DNA from: Panorpa germanica
Lineage: Eukaryota; Arthropoda; Insecta; Mecoptera; Panorpidae
Reading direction: 5' to 3'
Assembly: GCA_963678705.1 (NCBI GenBank)
Contig: OY783203.1
Location: forward strand, 42,346,347 to 42,410,346
Length of the DNA stretch: 64,000 nucleotides
The notes under the pieces were generated by a model. The model saw nothing but the letters and a program-made list of their open reading frames with translations. It was not told the origin of the DNA and did not search any database. Below are positions 13,081 to 26,499 of this stretch, piece by piece (positions within the stretch are counted from its first letter, which is position 1; the number at the start of each line of letters is the position of its first letter). The position numbers and the translations under genes are program-made.

Positions 13081-16000
13081 AGATAATATATAAAGTTAAA
13101 ATTCTTGCCATAAATATTCGAAATAAATTTAACAAATAAGCAAGAATGATCAAATCATATAAAGGGTGCATTATTATTTCCGCATGTGTTTCATAAAATT
13201 ACCCTTGTCAAATGTCGAGGTCATACCCAAACATCGTAATCTAGTTGCTAGTGTAAAAGTATCTAAAGCTGTATTTAACGTATCGTACGTATAAATACGT
13301 TCCCTATAATTTATTCTAGTTATCCATAATAAAAGCACGCTTCCGGTGCAATCAATTAGGGGGGCGTGTACTCGTTTTAAATAATAATTTACTTTCATCT
13401 ATTGAATTACAGAAAACAAAAACCAATTACAGTAATACGTACTTTTCAGCAACTGTTTACTAACTTTTGGGGAAATCATATTAAATATTCATATTTTAAG
13501 TACACGAATTTTCAAACCCCATTTATATATATATATATATATATAATGGTGTTTCTCGTTTAGAAAGTTTTAAAATAAAGAAATATGTTCTTGTATTTAT
13601 CAAAACATTTATTTTTCTTTTTCACAAAAACTAAATTTCTTACACAGCGGGTGATTTTGAGGTTACATGTATTTTCCGAATGTGTTGAAATAAAAAGTGT
13701 CTCATACCGGACATTATTTTTCTTTTTTTTTTTTTCGTTCTTTTTCTTCTTCTCTCTGCAATTCAAAGAATCACATACATATATAATATATGTTTATTGC
13801 ATTGCCAGTCGGCACTCGGCGCCAAGGGCGCCCTAGTCATTTTAAAACATTTGGTACTATTTTTATGTTATTCTATATATTATATGTATATGCATGTTTT
13901 AAAATACGAAGTCTTCTAAGTTTTGATCAAAATATAAATGATCGACAATATTTCTGAAAACTAAAAGATACATATTAAGACACATTTCTGATACATATTA
14001 AGTTTTTAATTTGGTATATTTAATTTTATTATATATTTTTAATGTATAAAATTGTATTTGTGTTGGGAAAACTGAAAACGGAAATGATTGACTTAAGGAT
14101 ATTGACGACAATAAGGATTAAGATTAAGAAGGTAAAAATATTATATTACAGCAAATACAAAAATATTAGTAGATTTCGTGACGTAAAGTTTACCTTTGTC
14201 ACATATTTGTGTTTTTTGTTCAGCGGTATTATTATTATTGTAGCTGTTGGTTTTAACTAGTAGAAGCATAAGGCTTAACATTGAATATACCATATGGTAC
14301 AATTAAACTAAATTTGGATACGTACTTGTTTTTAGATAAAAGCTTATATAAAATGGGTTTAAGGAGTAAGCACATCATATGGATACATTTATTTCTGTCA
14401 TATACTTACTAGTATAGATCTTAATACTTATCAACTACCTTTAACGTAATTTGATAGTTAATTTATACATTGCAAGTTAATAGCGGAACGGCAAAACATT
14501 TAAACTATGATGGAACATAATCAAATCAAAGGTCCAATTACCATATGTACTCGTATAGTATGATATTGTTTGTGTAAACTTTAATACAACTTGTTTGTAT
14601 GCAAAATTTTACACAGACATACTTTTAAACACACACAATTGTAAGCACCAGTAAAAAACAAAAGCATTTCAAATGGGTAAGTTTATTATCTAGTTAAAAA
14701 ACAATTTAAAATAAAATGAAACTTTCAACAGACATAAAAGTTTGTTGGTGTTTATTGAGTTTGATACTTTATGTGTTGACCAAATTACTGTCGTTATTTC
14801 TCACTACGTTTTTTTTTTTTATATGCTTCACATATATTAATACAGTTATGTATAAGTATAGCTGTATTATATATATACACAAATCATCGATAAAGACATT
14901 AGATTTTCACCCTTTTAAAATTTAAAGCTTTATCAATGTCAATGTGGCGTTTATGTGCACGCACAATTTTTCTACCTTATAAAATCACAGATTTTCTTGA
15001 TTTTATAAAACTATTTTAGTTATGAAGGGAGAAAATATTTCCGTTTTATTTCTTGGTAATTTTATGACTTTGTGTTACAGTCCGTAACACCGCAACAGTT
15101 GTTTATATTTTTCATTATAGTGTAATAATATATTTACAAAGAACACATTACATTTTATTTATAGTAGACTGTAGTAGAGGGTTTACAAAATTAGTCCAGT
15201 AAAACTCTGTAATAAGTTGAAATTATAAATTATTTTATGAATATAAAATATTATTTGTTTAATTTAAAGATCGTAGCAGTTTATTTATCTGAGATTAGTT
15301 ATTGATTGCATACAAATTGGTAATTTGCAGTGTTATGTACACATACTAGCTTTGTTTATTTAGTTTTCCACTCTATTGTTACGGTAAGTCCTGGTTACTT
15401 AATTTATTTTATTTATTAAATATATTTATATATGTTATAGATTTTATATCAATTTAATAATGGTAGAGTTTATGTAGTTTGAAATAAGAACATATAATTT
15501 TAATTTGTTTGTAATCCACATTTACAATAGTAGTTTTGCACGGAAAATCGGCGTCTGTCATAAGTCAAATTTGAAGGCATGCGCAGTAACGAATTTTGGA
15601 AATGGTAGCCAAACTTGCTTAGTCCTATATCGAATAGTTTCTGCGCTATTTTTTAAGACCGATTTTTAGCGGAGACATTAATTTTTCACCGTACATGATT
15701 TTTAACTATGTCTTTTGGACAATTTGTATACAAAAATAATAATTATTAATTATATTAAATGTTCACATAAATTTCAATTGTATAAATAAGTAATTGTAAA
15801 TACATTTTTGATTTCCTTCTTCAAACAGACCTCAAATAATAGTACAAAATTGCAGGTGTAAACGATTGAGCAATTTGGCTGCAACTTTTCTTCGAATGAT
15901 TTAGAAGCTGGCGTAGAAACGTAAAATAAACGTAAGTTACGATACTGCAATTTAAATTAGATTTACATAACCGATATAAAAATGGGCATAATTAAGATAT

Positions 16001-16647
16001 GATAAAATCAAATTAATCACATACGATAGGTTTTAATGATTTAGAAGCATATTACTTGTTTCAAAATTATGGTATTCGTCTACTATTTTTTGCTACCTTT
16101 ACTGAACTATACACAATATATGTATTTGCTTTGTTAACATGTTCAAAATTTGAGTAAAAAACATTTTTTACTTGCAAAATAAATTCTTCTTTATCAGCAT
16201 TTGTTATTATTTCTTTTACAATGAATATAGTAATAAAATATTGCAGACATACACAAAATGTTAATTTTCTCACGTTTTTTTAAGTATTTCAGTTAGCTCG
16301 TTTGTTTTAACAAATTTTATTTGCAATAAAGATATCATTTACGTGTCTTTGCATTTTTAAACAAAATATTAATAAACGATAACCTTTACAAAAAATGTGT
16401 TGAAAATAAAATAGTTTTAGTTTTGTCGCTGACTTTGTTTTCTGCAAATTTTATTGACTTTTATTAGAAAGTCTAGCTCATTTAATATACATTCGTATAA
16501 GAAAGAATTAATTAAATATATAGATGCGCTTAACAACGTATTAATTAATCCTAATTAGTAGCAGATCAATAGAAAACTAGTTATCAATTGTACGTGATAT
16601 TTGATTCTATGCAGCACGAGGCTCTAAACCTTTGCGGAGGCATTTTT
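13080..16647. other. AT-rich gene-free stretch
   Basis: No gene is supported. The minus-strand open frame 13174-13398 lies in somewhat more complex sequence but has no recognisable domain. A pyrimidine-rich tract sits at about 13710-13760, and a GC-rich string with GGCGCCAAGGGCGCCC near 13815. A complex patch at 15535-15720 has no open frame. The rest is low-complexity AT. Confidence 0.4.
13524..13545. repeat. TA dinucleotide microsatellite
   Basis: Eleven uninterrupted TA units. Likely length-polymorphic; no functional claim. Confidence 0.9.
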
Positions 16648-16786
16648 AATTTAATTTATTTAACTCCAGCCTATTTCCGATGCTGAGTTCTATTACTACC
16701 ATATTGTGATAATTTTTGTGGTGTCTTGGCCTCATGTACGAAAACGACACCGCTGCTTGATGTTTATGATTAACATAATCAATTGT
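16648..16786 (-). mobile_element. tRNA-derived SINE copy (antisense), head missing
   Basis: Tail block TTATTTAACTCCAGCCTATT then TTCCGATGCTGAGTTC, followed by the distal core GTGGTGTCTTGGCCTCATGT and the start of the middle (ATTAACATAATCAATTG). The sequence then leaves the family before the ACAACCAAAC motif. A 5'-truncated copy. Confidence 0.7.
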
Positions 16787-16789
16787 GGA

Positions 16790-17620
16790 GGCATAAAACT
16801 TGTGCTTATAAGAAATCTTTGCTAAACATTTATCTTGTTATAGGACTTAACAAGAAAAGGAAACTCTTATAAACTTTATATATAAGAATTATACAGGGTT
16901 ATAATCCTTCTTTTTCTGCTACTTTGGATTGAAAAAGATTATTTTATTATTCTAAATCACTGGTTCTTAACCTTTTCACAGAATATTTTAGATAATAAGA
17001 AAATTAAACGAAAGCAGAAGATCATAATACTAACAAAAGTATGATGAAAGTAATTTTTATTAAAAATTTGAAAATGTGTAAAAAATAAATTACCGTAGAT
17101 AGATACCACTATGCTAGCTGGTGTTTTATGATTCTAATTTTGTTAAATAAAACGTAAGATTTCAATAAATTGACATTTATCATTTCTATTAGTTTCGATC
17201 ATTTTGTTTCTTCCTCTCTTTACTTGTTGTATACAAGTTATAAATAGATTAGAGTATTAGGGTTCGACCTATGATTACTATCACTCCCCTTTGGCATATC
17301 AGTGCTAATACTATCATGTAATTGTTGAGCCATTGCTTTCTTCCGGTCTGTATATGCTCTTTAAGTCTAGTTATTGAACTAATTTAGTTACCCTAAATAC
17401 TTGGGGATATATTTTTATTTAGTAATTTCATAGTTGGTTGTCATTTTACATACCTGCGCCATTGTTAATATAAATAATCATTATTAAAACTTACAAATCT
17501 AAATTGTAATGTTACAGAGTTTATTAAAACACAGAATTTTCTTCTAAATGTCGGCAGAATTCTGCTTAGTAGCAAAATACACACGACTCTTAAAGTAGAA
17601 AATATTCTTGTAATACAAGT
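16790..17620. other. AT-rich, nothing recognised
   Basis: No open frame, repeat or RNA gene that can be supported. Confidence 0.5.
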
Positions 17621-17624
17621 ACGC

Positions 17625-17672
17625 ACTTGCTAGCTTTCCACAAGATAATTCCAAAGATCATTTTCTACCTGG
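17625..17672 (+). repeat. 48-bp repeat, copy 1 (possible decayed coding fragment)
   Basis: Matches the reverse complement of 38838-38885 at 40 of 48 positions without gaps, sharing ACTTGCTAGCTT and AATTCCAAAG. Both copies read open in the same frame, giving the similar peptides LAFHKIIPKIIFYL and LACYKLIPKFIFYL. Matching frames hint at a transposon coding remnant, but the family is not recognised. Confidence 0.5.
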
Positions 17673-17914
17673 ATCGCTGGACGCAGAGAGCGTTGTTTCG
17701 TACGTTTTCCCAACAAATCTACGGCAAAGGGAAAGGCGCGGTGCCGCGTACGACTTTTGTGTCAGAATCTCACAAATTAGCCGTATGCGACAAGCTCGCT
17801 GTACCATACTCTGTGGACGTTGTTAATGGGCTTTGGCTGAATTCATATTTTTTTGTCAACATTGTCGATCACATTTTTGTCTGTCATATTACGAGATCAA
17901 AAAAATTTACATGA
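17673..17914 (+). other. Unrecognised open frame in complex sequence
   Basis: An open frame starting at 17627 continues through 17914 in sequence that is clearly less AT-rich than its surroundings up to about 17830 (AGAGCGTTGTTTCGTACG, GGCGCGGTGCCGCGTACG). The 95-codon product has no domain, signal peptide or motif I can name. Because its first part is the repeat shared with 38.8 kb, a transposon origin is more likely than a host gene. Confidence 0.25.
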
Positions 17915-20250
17915 AACAGTCAATAGTAAGAATAATAAAACATATTCTGGAAAAGAATTATATATTATTATATATATATATTACTCTATATTCACTTTAG
18001 TAAACATTATAACTCAAACTTCATTTAAGAAATGGAATCAACACAAGAAATAACGTAATGAGAGGTTCATAATCTCGACGACATAGTCAAAGTGCCACTG
18101 TATATGTGTAACCCAACCATTGATTGCACTAATTACAAACTGTGTTTCTACAGAACACAAATCAAAAGGCACATTATTAATTTTTATTACTTTCAGCCTT
18201 TTCTAACAAATATAAAACATTTTTTTACACAAAATAAGTTTATTTATAATACATACTCGTACAAGTCGTACGCACTAGAGATTCTCACTTCATCGTAATT
18301 AAGAACGCACGGAACCTAGTCCGATTCGGTTTTATTAATGAGGTTCTTACAGATTCTGTTCATATGTTATTCTTAAGCTACGTATTTATTAGTTTAGAAG
18401 CATAATTTCAAAGAAAAAATTCTTACATTGTCTTTTTTTATCAAATAAATCGAAGCAGAATGCGTTGAGATTTGACAATCGTTTAGGCTGCTGTGGTTTG
18501 GGATTACAGATTAGGATCGTTGTATTTTCTGAATTTGTATGCTGTTGTTACATTTAATTTCTTTCTTGTCCCACAACCTTTTCTTATATAATTATATAAG
18601 CTAACTCAGTAAACCTTTTTCTTTGTTGCTCTATATTGCTTTTTTGCTGGTGGCGTCTTAATAACTACACTGAAAAAAAAAGTAGATCGAAAAATGTTTC
18701 TTTCTTAGACTAAGGATGAATTACGAAAAATAGTGCGAAAATATATCCGTAATTCTGTAATACATTGAATCATATAAATGTACACGCACTCTGCTGATCA
18801 GTTTGATATAAATTTGCGGCGCGGATTTATTTCCATGCGATAATCTTTCGCAGTGTGGTTCTAGTCTAAGAAAGTGACCATTTTTTACAATGTAAACATT
18901 TTCCCGCAACATTGTGAAACGTGTATCAGTGTCTCGGACACATGTTGCTTTTAGAAAACAGTTTTTAAGTTATTGAAAACGTATTCCAATTCCTAATAAT
19001 CTTATTTCTCTTTTCTATTCTTATATTTCATTCAGCTGACTGTACCCATATATTATTATTTTTATATTATTATTATCTATATTTTTTTTAAGGCGTGAAC
19101 TCTCTTTTTTATAATTTTAACGCCTGATATATTAGATTTTTTTACCGCCTGTTAAAATTCCAATACATATTATTTATAAACAAATTGGATATTTATCATT
19201 ATTAATAATTTATTTAATATTTGAACTTAAGAATTAGTTACAGACAATATGATTTGTGTATAATTTATTGTGGATATTGCAGGAATATGTAACTTGCTGA
19301 AATATCAATTTTTCATGAATAATCAGTTTAAGATCAATAACATAAGAACAAAACACTTCTTTGCACTTAAAGTTAATTATATTAATGTAGGTGTGGCTTA
19401 AGTAGTTGTGTAACACATGTATTTATTCAAAATAGCGACTACGGCTCTCAGCCAGTATTTTCTAAATCAATGTGAAAGATTAAAAGCCGCGAAAATAGTA
19501 ACGGTTTGTAAATTTCGCCGGAAATGTTGATTACAACAATAATGCCATTGGTAATATATGATAATATTAACAAACAATGCTGACAAACATATTTGGTGCT
19601 GGCCATAGCCTTGCTGCCTTGAACCGCCACTAATAGAGGGTGTTCTTAGTCGAACTAGATGGCGTTGCTATCTAATCTAGAGCTAAATAAACTATAACCA
19701 ACATACAATGCAAAATTATTGCATTTACTAAACATGCAAAGTGTGTCTTCTTTTTTAACTGAACTATTCGTACTGTGCAATTAACTCTTCCGTATTATTT
19801 CTCATAATATAGTGAAATAACAAACATCCTGTCCCAACAAAGACAAGAATGGTCAACTATATACATATTCGGAAATATCGATTGTCCAGTGAGACATCTC
19901 CGAATATTGAGTTTTGAGATAACGATGAAAACAATATTCAACTTGTATACATTCCAGCGATATTCGACAAGTTTATCTGCAGTTTAATTTTGAATGGTTG
20001 CATTTATGAGATATCTGAGTATAGAATCTGGCAGAGGTATCAACTGCCTTAATAGTAATTGCATATTCAACTCAAATTTCAATTTCTCGAAGATGTCTCA
20101 CTAACAAAGATTGCAACCAATATGGAAATCAGGAGAACAACGAATAACATATGCTCATCTTAGAATCGATATATACGTCAATGAATCGTGTATTTTCATT
20201 TTTAAACCTTTTCAAAAGAAATTCTTATATATTTTGTTTTAAAATATTTT
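17915..20250. other. AT-rich gene-free stretch
   Basis: Several open frames of about 60 codons lie on both strands (for example 18092-18298, 18721-18912 and 19448-19630). None has coding character. No dispersed repeat was matched. Confidence 0.4.
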
Positions 20251-20426
20251 TTATTTAATTTATTTATCGTCGGCCCATTTCCAATGCTAAGTCCTATCAA
20301 TGACGACTATGTGCTCTACATCACTGCCTATTAAGTTTAGTTTAATTCGAATCAGGTTCAGAGATCGAACCGCAAGACACAGCAGTCAGCGTCAAGCATC
20401 AAAGCGTTGTATTCCACTGTGTCGTC
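20251..20426 (-). mobile_element. tRNA-derived SINE copy (antisense) with internal deletion, good head
   Basis: Tail block TTATCGTCGGCCCATTTCC, a shortened distal core (ATGTGCTCTACATCACTGCC), then directly into the head with B-box complement AGATCGAACCGC, GACACAGCAGTC, and a perfect terminal CACTGTGTCGTC. The ACAACCAAAC middle is missing, so this is an internally deleted copy that still preserves both ends. Confidence 0.75.
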
Positions 20427-20429
20427 TTG

Positions 20430-22639
20430 TTTTATTTATACATGTTATATTCTATATGTTTTTTTTTCTTAATTAGATGAGTAGTTATTCTAGTTGTTCG
20501 TTTTACACATATCTCTTTCAGTGGGCGTAACCCATTCATTTAAATTATTAATTATACTTATTAAGAATCAGTTAAATATGCAAATGACTTATAATTTATC
20601 GTGGTTGTAGTTGCATGTGGATTTTTGCTTAAACAATTTTAGATCTATGATTAAAGCGCCATTAAAAATGTATTATTCTCTGGGGGGATTTGCTTGAGAG
20701 AATTTATCAAATTTACACCTAATGTGTATTCTTATAATTTGTAGTTAATTACTTAAACATTAAGTTAATTGTTAATTGTTAATTTATTATTGAGTGCCCT
20801 TGTTTGAGTTATCTTATAACAAAATAAAATTATTGTTTATAATTTAATAGTCAAATGAATATTAAAATTAAAAAACTGGAAATATTAATAATTTTTCAGA
20901 TGTATCTTGCATTTTTGTTGAAATTTATTAAAATTGATATGAAAAATGCTTCAGAAATGGTAAAGTTTTCTTAATAGTTAATTTGTTTTTAACATCGAAC
21001 CTTTTCACGTAAAATCGTAATTATATATTCCGTCAGAGGGGACGCAAACGTTTGCACTAGTATTCGTTCATTTACCGCCAAATTTGTATTTAATTAACAT
21101 TAGGAATTGTATTTTTATTGTAATAATAATAATCATGCAAACAAGATGTTAACTATCTGCCTTTTAGATTAGAAAGAGTTCGTCTCGCAGCTATGTTTAT
21201 CTCGCTCTGACACCTAACATGATTATTTGTGTCATATTTGTATTATATCGCCGCAGACGAGAAGTCATTATCACATATTTTATGTGCATTATAAGGAGTT
21301 GTTTACCACAATGTATAATATTATATTTGTTTGTAAGTTAAGTTTATTTAAATTTTTAAATAGTTTTACGCTAATTTCCATTCAAATCTAAATAATAAAC
21401 AACACATTTTATATTTCGATTATAATTTTGTATTGTAAAGAAATAATAAACAATACATAAATGTTCATACATGGGAAGCTAATACTCCAGAGCTATAGAG
21501 ATTACGAGTACGAGTATAACAAGATGCGGACCGCGGACCATTAAAACTGGAATTTAAGGCTCAATAACTTTACTAGTGAACGCATTATTAGACATAACGA
21601 ATTATATAAATTAACACGACCATGACTGGACAACTAGTATAAATTATTGCTTATAACTAGATAGTCGTTCCCGGGCCTCGGTCGGTCGACATCGCCAAGC
21701 CATTGGAGGGCGAGGAGCGTTCATCGGTGCGGCTGTAAAATACACGTCACTTCAAATATATGCCTGTATTTTATGAGCAGGTATCAATGTAATTATATAA
21801 TAATCATTGTAATTATACGAGATTGAAATAATTGGTATTCCGAATTTAATATAAAAATATGGTATTTATACATGTGGTAAAATTCAAATAATGATAGAAT
21901 TTTAAATTGTATTGAAAATTGTGTAAATGTGTTAATTTCTGATTAACAAATATATATGTTGAATCTAATTGAGTATTAATTAATAAATAATATGTTTACA
22001 TTATATCATGAATGAAATCTGATATGCTTTGATGATGATATTTGTTTATTAGTTTTCATTGTTAGTTTGTTGTTTTAATGAAACATACACACGCATTGTG
22101 TTGAACATTATTATGTTAAGACGCGAGTCAATTAATCAACTTACTCGTTTGTAATATATTGGCGTAAAATTCACTGGAAATATTACAGAAATAATATTTA
22201 AAATAGTGTTCTGCGTTGCAACTGCAATCGTTCAAAAGCGTATTGTTGATAGTATAGATTAATATTTATTTGGCAGCGTTGTTGTTCACATGTACAAGAC
22301 GTAAAATCACACTAACACTACATACAGTCTGTATTTCTTACGAACAAATTTTTTCAGTTAATGTTATCTTCTACAGAAGTTATAAATTCAAAATAGATTT
22401 AATCTTCAAACAGTAATTAAAATATCTGGCAAAAACTCAATTGTGTACTATAATTTAAATATAAATTAAGACATAAAGAAATGTACGTCATTTCCTTTGA
22501 AAATAGTATGTAACATATTTTAAGTGAATACCTCAAAACATAGATATTACCTTATTTACATGTAAAATTTTATGTAAACGACTATCTATTATCGTGTATA
22601 ATAGAATATGATTTTTTTTTAAATTGTATTTTTAAATAC
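20430..22639. other. AT-rich stretch with one GC-rich island
   Basis: About 21520-21735 stands out: GCGGACCGCGGACC, then CCCGGGCCTCGGTCGGTCGAC and GGAGGGCGAGGAGCG within an otherwise AT-rich desert. No open frame or repeat explains it. It could be a regulatory element, or a distant promoter or exon fragment; neither can be shown here. Confidence 0.35.
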
Positions 22640-22825
22640 CGTCTACAATGTTGACAGTATTAATTATGTCGGAGCGTCATATATGTGGAACTCATTGCTG
22701 CCTCATAGGTTTTATGATTATAAAACAACGAAATATATTAATAACAACCAAACCAAGAAAATTTAGCGCTAGGCCCGAAGACACAGTAGTCTGACGTCAA
22801 ACATAAATGATCTCATCCACTTTGT
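22640..22825 (-). mobile_element. tRNA-derived SINE copy (antisense), partial head
   Basis: Distal core GGAGCGTCATATATGTGGAAC, middle ATTAATAACAACCAAACC, then GCGCTAGGCCCGAAGACACAG and a degraded head ending CATCCACTTTGT. The B box has been lost by a small deletion around GCCCGAAG. Confidence 0.7.
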
Positions 22826-22829
22826 ATTA

Positions 22830-24670
22830 TTTAATAAAATTGAATAACTTTTGGTTACATTTTACACTTTCTTACACTTAAAATCTTTTACTAATATATT
22901 AGTTTAATTATGATATGTTATAATCTTGCATAAAGTGTATAATTTACGGTAGATAATGATATGGCAAACAGTAACTAACTCTTTTATGTAATGTGACATG
23001 ATGTAAACTATTGTATATTAAGTAAACCTTAAAAGCATGTAATTGGATGTACTATTGTACTCATTTCGTAGTTCGTGTAAAAAGTTGCAACGAAGGTAAT
23101 GTTTTAGTTTTATTTCGGAATTATAGATTTCACCTAGAAAATTAATACAAAATTATAGGATTGTTACTCGGAGATAAATTAGTAGTTTAACTAAAACAAA
23201 CGTAGTCTTATTATTTATATATTAAGATTTAGTTTGATATATTCAAATTTAATTGCGTCTCATTATAGTATCTTTGTCATCTTTGAAGTAACATTAAGCA
23301 TGCGTCGTTTCTTCAGCTTTATAATCTCTAACTACCAATATTTCACTAAATTTTTTAGGTTTACTATTTATTTACTCTTTTCTTATATTTGTATACTTTT
23401 AACAATGAATGAATGAATCTTAAATTAAAATCCTTAATGAAAATAAAAAACCATACCTCGTTTTATACCATTAAATAAATATGAGCCAAGTCTTTGTTAT
23501 GTTTTGTTGTCTTGTGTGTCTCGTATGGCTTATATGACTATGACATGCCTTTCTTGTAGGAGAATAAATGGCCAGACCAGAATTACAGACGGATTTTAAG
23601 ACAGCGTCTAGTCCCAAGTCTCAACTCGCGAGCCCGGAATAAAAGTAGACAGGTTTTTTTTTTATAAATATCTAAATGTTACAAAGTAGCTAAAACCGAT
23701 CTTGTATTTTGACAGGTTATTAAAGAAACCAAAGATTACAAACAATAAAAAGTATGTATAAAAAAGAATTATAAAAAATATTTTGTATAAATTTGAAAGC
23801 ATCCGGTGTATTTAAGAACTAAATGCAATAAATATGAATTATAATTGATTTTTGTTTAAATTGTGTAGGTGAATTTATGAGTATGGTATTTTAAAAGACC
23901 CCTTGCAATCAAAAAAAAAAAATTATATGTGATTTTTTTTAAATATTAATTTGTTTTAACATACTTACTATTTTTCTTTCTCTCTTTTTTTCTAGTTTGC
24001 TACAAGTTAATTTCAAGGTTCATTTTCTTCTTCTCATGTAGAAATTGTCTTGCAGTACAAGATTCGCAAGGGTTCGCAAAGAAGTGAAAATGTGTAAATA
24101 AAGAAAATAAATATTTTATATGAAATAATTCATTACTATAGTATGTATAATATACGAGTATACATTACAATATAAAATACATTAAATATAAAAGTATTCT
24201 TTACAGTTTAATAAATAAATCAGATAAATTCAATGATGCTTTTACGGACTATTCAAAGTAAATGAACTATATAAAGTATATAGTATATAATTTTCAATAC
24301 AATTTGATACAAAGAAATTAGGGGGTGTGTCATTTAAGATTGAGGGCTGGACTTCAATGTTAGTACTAGTGGAAAGTGGAAACACGCATGCACAGTCCAC
24401 TGGAAAATCTATTTGGGTAAAGTAGTAGTATCGTGGTTTGACATCGACGTTTTTCTGACCGCATTCAAACACTTGTTACATTTTGAAACGATGTAAATCT
24501 TACACGTAAGTAATCCTATACTTACGTGTACTTATGATGGTATGTTAATAATTTATTTATATAATTTTGTTGTTAACTGTTATATAGTTCACAATGTACG
24601 AAAATTATAACAGAAAAATGAGTTAAATATACTTTACATATAATCAATAAATACATGAATTTAACGCAGA
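22830..24670. other. AT-rich gene-free stretch with one open-frame patch
   Basis: Mostly low complexity. The minus-strand open frame 24242-24472 lies in a patch of balanced composition (24330-24480). Its peptide includes VDVKPRYYYFTQIDF and PLSTSTNIEVQPS, which look less AT-driven than other frames here, but no family is recognised and there is no convincing splice structure. Confidence 0.35.
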
Positions 24671-24677
24671 TATTCAA

Positions 24678-24720
24678 AGGCATAGTGACGCAGAGCGTTG
24701 AGGCATTGACGTCAATACTT
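24678..24720 (+). mobile_element. Possible SINE head fragment beside the hAT-like MITE
   Basis: GCATAGTGACGCAGAGCGTT then GGCATTGACGTCAA resembles the head seen at 30.6 kb (CGCAGAGTGATCAAGAGCG, GGCATTGACGCCAA). No downstream SINE sequence follows on either side of the MITE. Confidence 0.35.
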
Positions 24721-24741
24721 ATAAAAAATGTATTGCTTCTC

Positions 24742-25269
24742 CAGGGTAGCCACAGACCTGGAAAACCTGGAAATCCGGACATTATCAGGGAATTTAATGC
24801 AACCTGGAAATATCATGCAATATCAGGGAATTTCAGAAAATTTCAAAAAATATCAGGAAATTTGATTGCGGCAATTCTTTCATATATAGTATTTTAACAT
24901 ACATTTAAGATTCAAAATGAAATAAATCAGAAATTTAAAAATAAAAAGTGTAAGCTAATGAAAAAAATATTTGGCATCAAAAAAGGCTATACTCTTAGTT
25001 GAAATTCAAGTTATTGATGATCAATTTAAAAATCTTCAATAATTTTATCTGTTAAATATTAAGATTAATTGGTTCTAGTTTATATTAGTCATTTGCTTAT
25101 TTATGTCTTACTGAATTTAAGTTACTTCTTATTAGCAAGTAATAAATCGTATTTAATTAGTTATTAAACGCCAACTAAGGGAATGAGATTAGGGAAAAGT
25201 ACGAAAAACTTGACTGTAAAACCTGGAATTATCAGAGAAATTGGAAATCATTCTTTTGTGGCCACCCTG
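24742..25269. mobile_element. Non-autonomous hAT-like DNA element (MITE), 528 bp
   Basis: Terminal inverted repeats CAGGGTAGCCACA at the left and TGTGGCCACCCTG at the right pair at 12 of 13 positions. The element is flanked by a perfect 5-bp direct repeat TTCTC (24737-24741 and 25270-25274), read as the target-site duplication. Internal ACCTGGAAA and ATCAGGGAATTT repeats are seen near both ends. CAGGG starts are usual in the hAT superfamily, where 8-bp duplications are common but 5-bp groups are known. There is no transposase frame, so it would need a helper in trans. Confidence 0.7.
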
Positions 25270-25274
25270 TTCTC

Positions 25275-26498
25275 GTCATACAAACTATAAGTTATCAGCA
25301 GCCGTATAAATAGTTTCTCATACGATATTAGAAACCTAGCTAATATATGCTTATTTACATATATATCAGGATATACCAAACACATTTTCAAAAATTGTTG
25401 AAGCAATCATAAAATGCTTTTGGCTGTTTTGATTTTTTGGGAGCGATCTATTTATGTAAATCTCATACCAATATTCATATAGCTGCTGAGGAAGAGAGGA
25501 AATCATCATGATACCGCTATCAATGTGTTAACATTGACCAGGACCACCAAAATCTTAGTTACGTATCTGTAAACCTTGACATGTGTTTGATTGTTCAAAT
25601 TTGATATAATGAAATTGACCAATCTAACTTTATTCCAAAATTAAAATATGTGATATTTATTTTCAATATCATAAACTGACAAATTAAAATTCTTAGAAGG
25701 TCAATGATTTCGCGGGTTTTTATTGTTTCCCCGTTTGATAATGACCAATTGACAACGTCCAATACGAGTGACAAGCGAGTGACTGTCACGGTTGACCACT
25801 GCGCCAATGGCTGTAGCTATAGCCTCAAACTCCATTATGTTAATGATTTTATATAAATCCGTGGTGATGATGATTTAACTCGTTCTCATTATTACTCATA
25901 CGACTATAGAGTATAGTATTTGTTTGTAACAGTATAGTGTTATACAGTCAGATATTATTTCTAACAAGTCGTAACCAAAGCTGACTGTTTGCATGTGTTA
26001 TAATGAGTACAAAGACCACATCAACCTCAAACCGAGAAACATATATCTAATATTCCTCTATATTCAGTATCTAGAATCTAGATGGTCTGTCTGTTCTGTT
26101 TTGTTATCCCGTTCCCGTTCTTCAATCCCCCTTCCTACTTCTCGTTCCTGTTCACCCAATACCACCAAGCTCGTCCCCTGGTTAGTCCAACTTGTATTGC
26201 GAATTCTGAAAATATTTCTTTACACTGTAAATTTATATTTTCTTGAACTCTGCGAAGTAATCCATTTTTAAATATACGAGTGTCTTCTATTTTATGGATT
26301 TTTGTTGACTGTGAAATGAAAATAAGGACCGAGCAATTAAAATACTTATTTAATTTAAGAAGTCCTTGGTTATATGTTGTACCATTCATGTCTATTTTCT
26401 TCTTATTGCACATATGCAATTATGCTGCACTTTACGAAATCATTAGAGCAAGCACAATAATTATATTCAACTATGTTCACAGTTTTTAGGTTTCATTA
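25275..26498. other. Gene-free stretch
   Basis: A more complex patch at 25690-25850 lies under a minus-strand open frame with no recognisable domain. A pyrimidine-rich patch at 26080-26175 (GTTCCCGTTCTTCAATCCCC) might be a decayed retroelement, but no motif is readable. Overlapping open frames on both strands at 26135-26489 argue against real coding. Confidence 0.35.
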
Positions 26499-26499
26499 A

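Noticed and set aside
26135-26489. Overlapping open frames on both strands
   Set aside because: Mutually exclusive frames without domains; neither has coding character.
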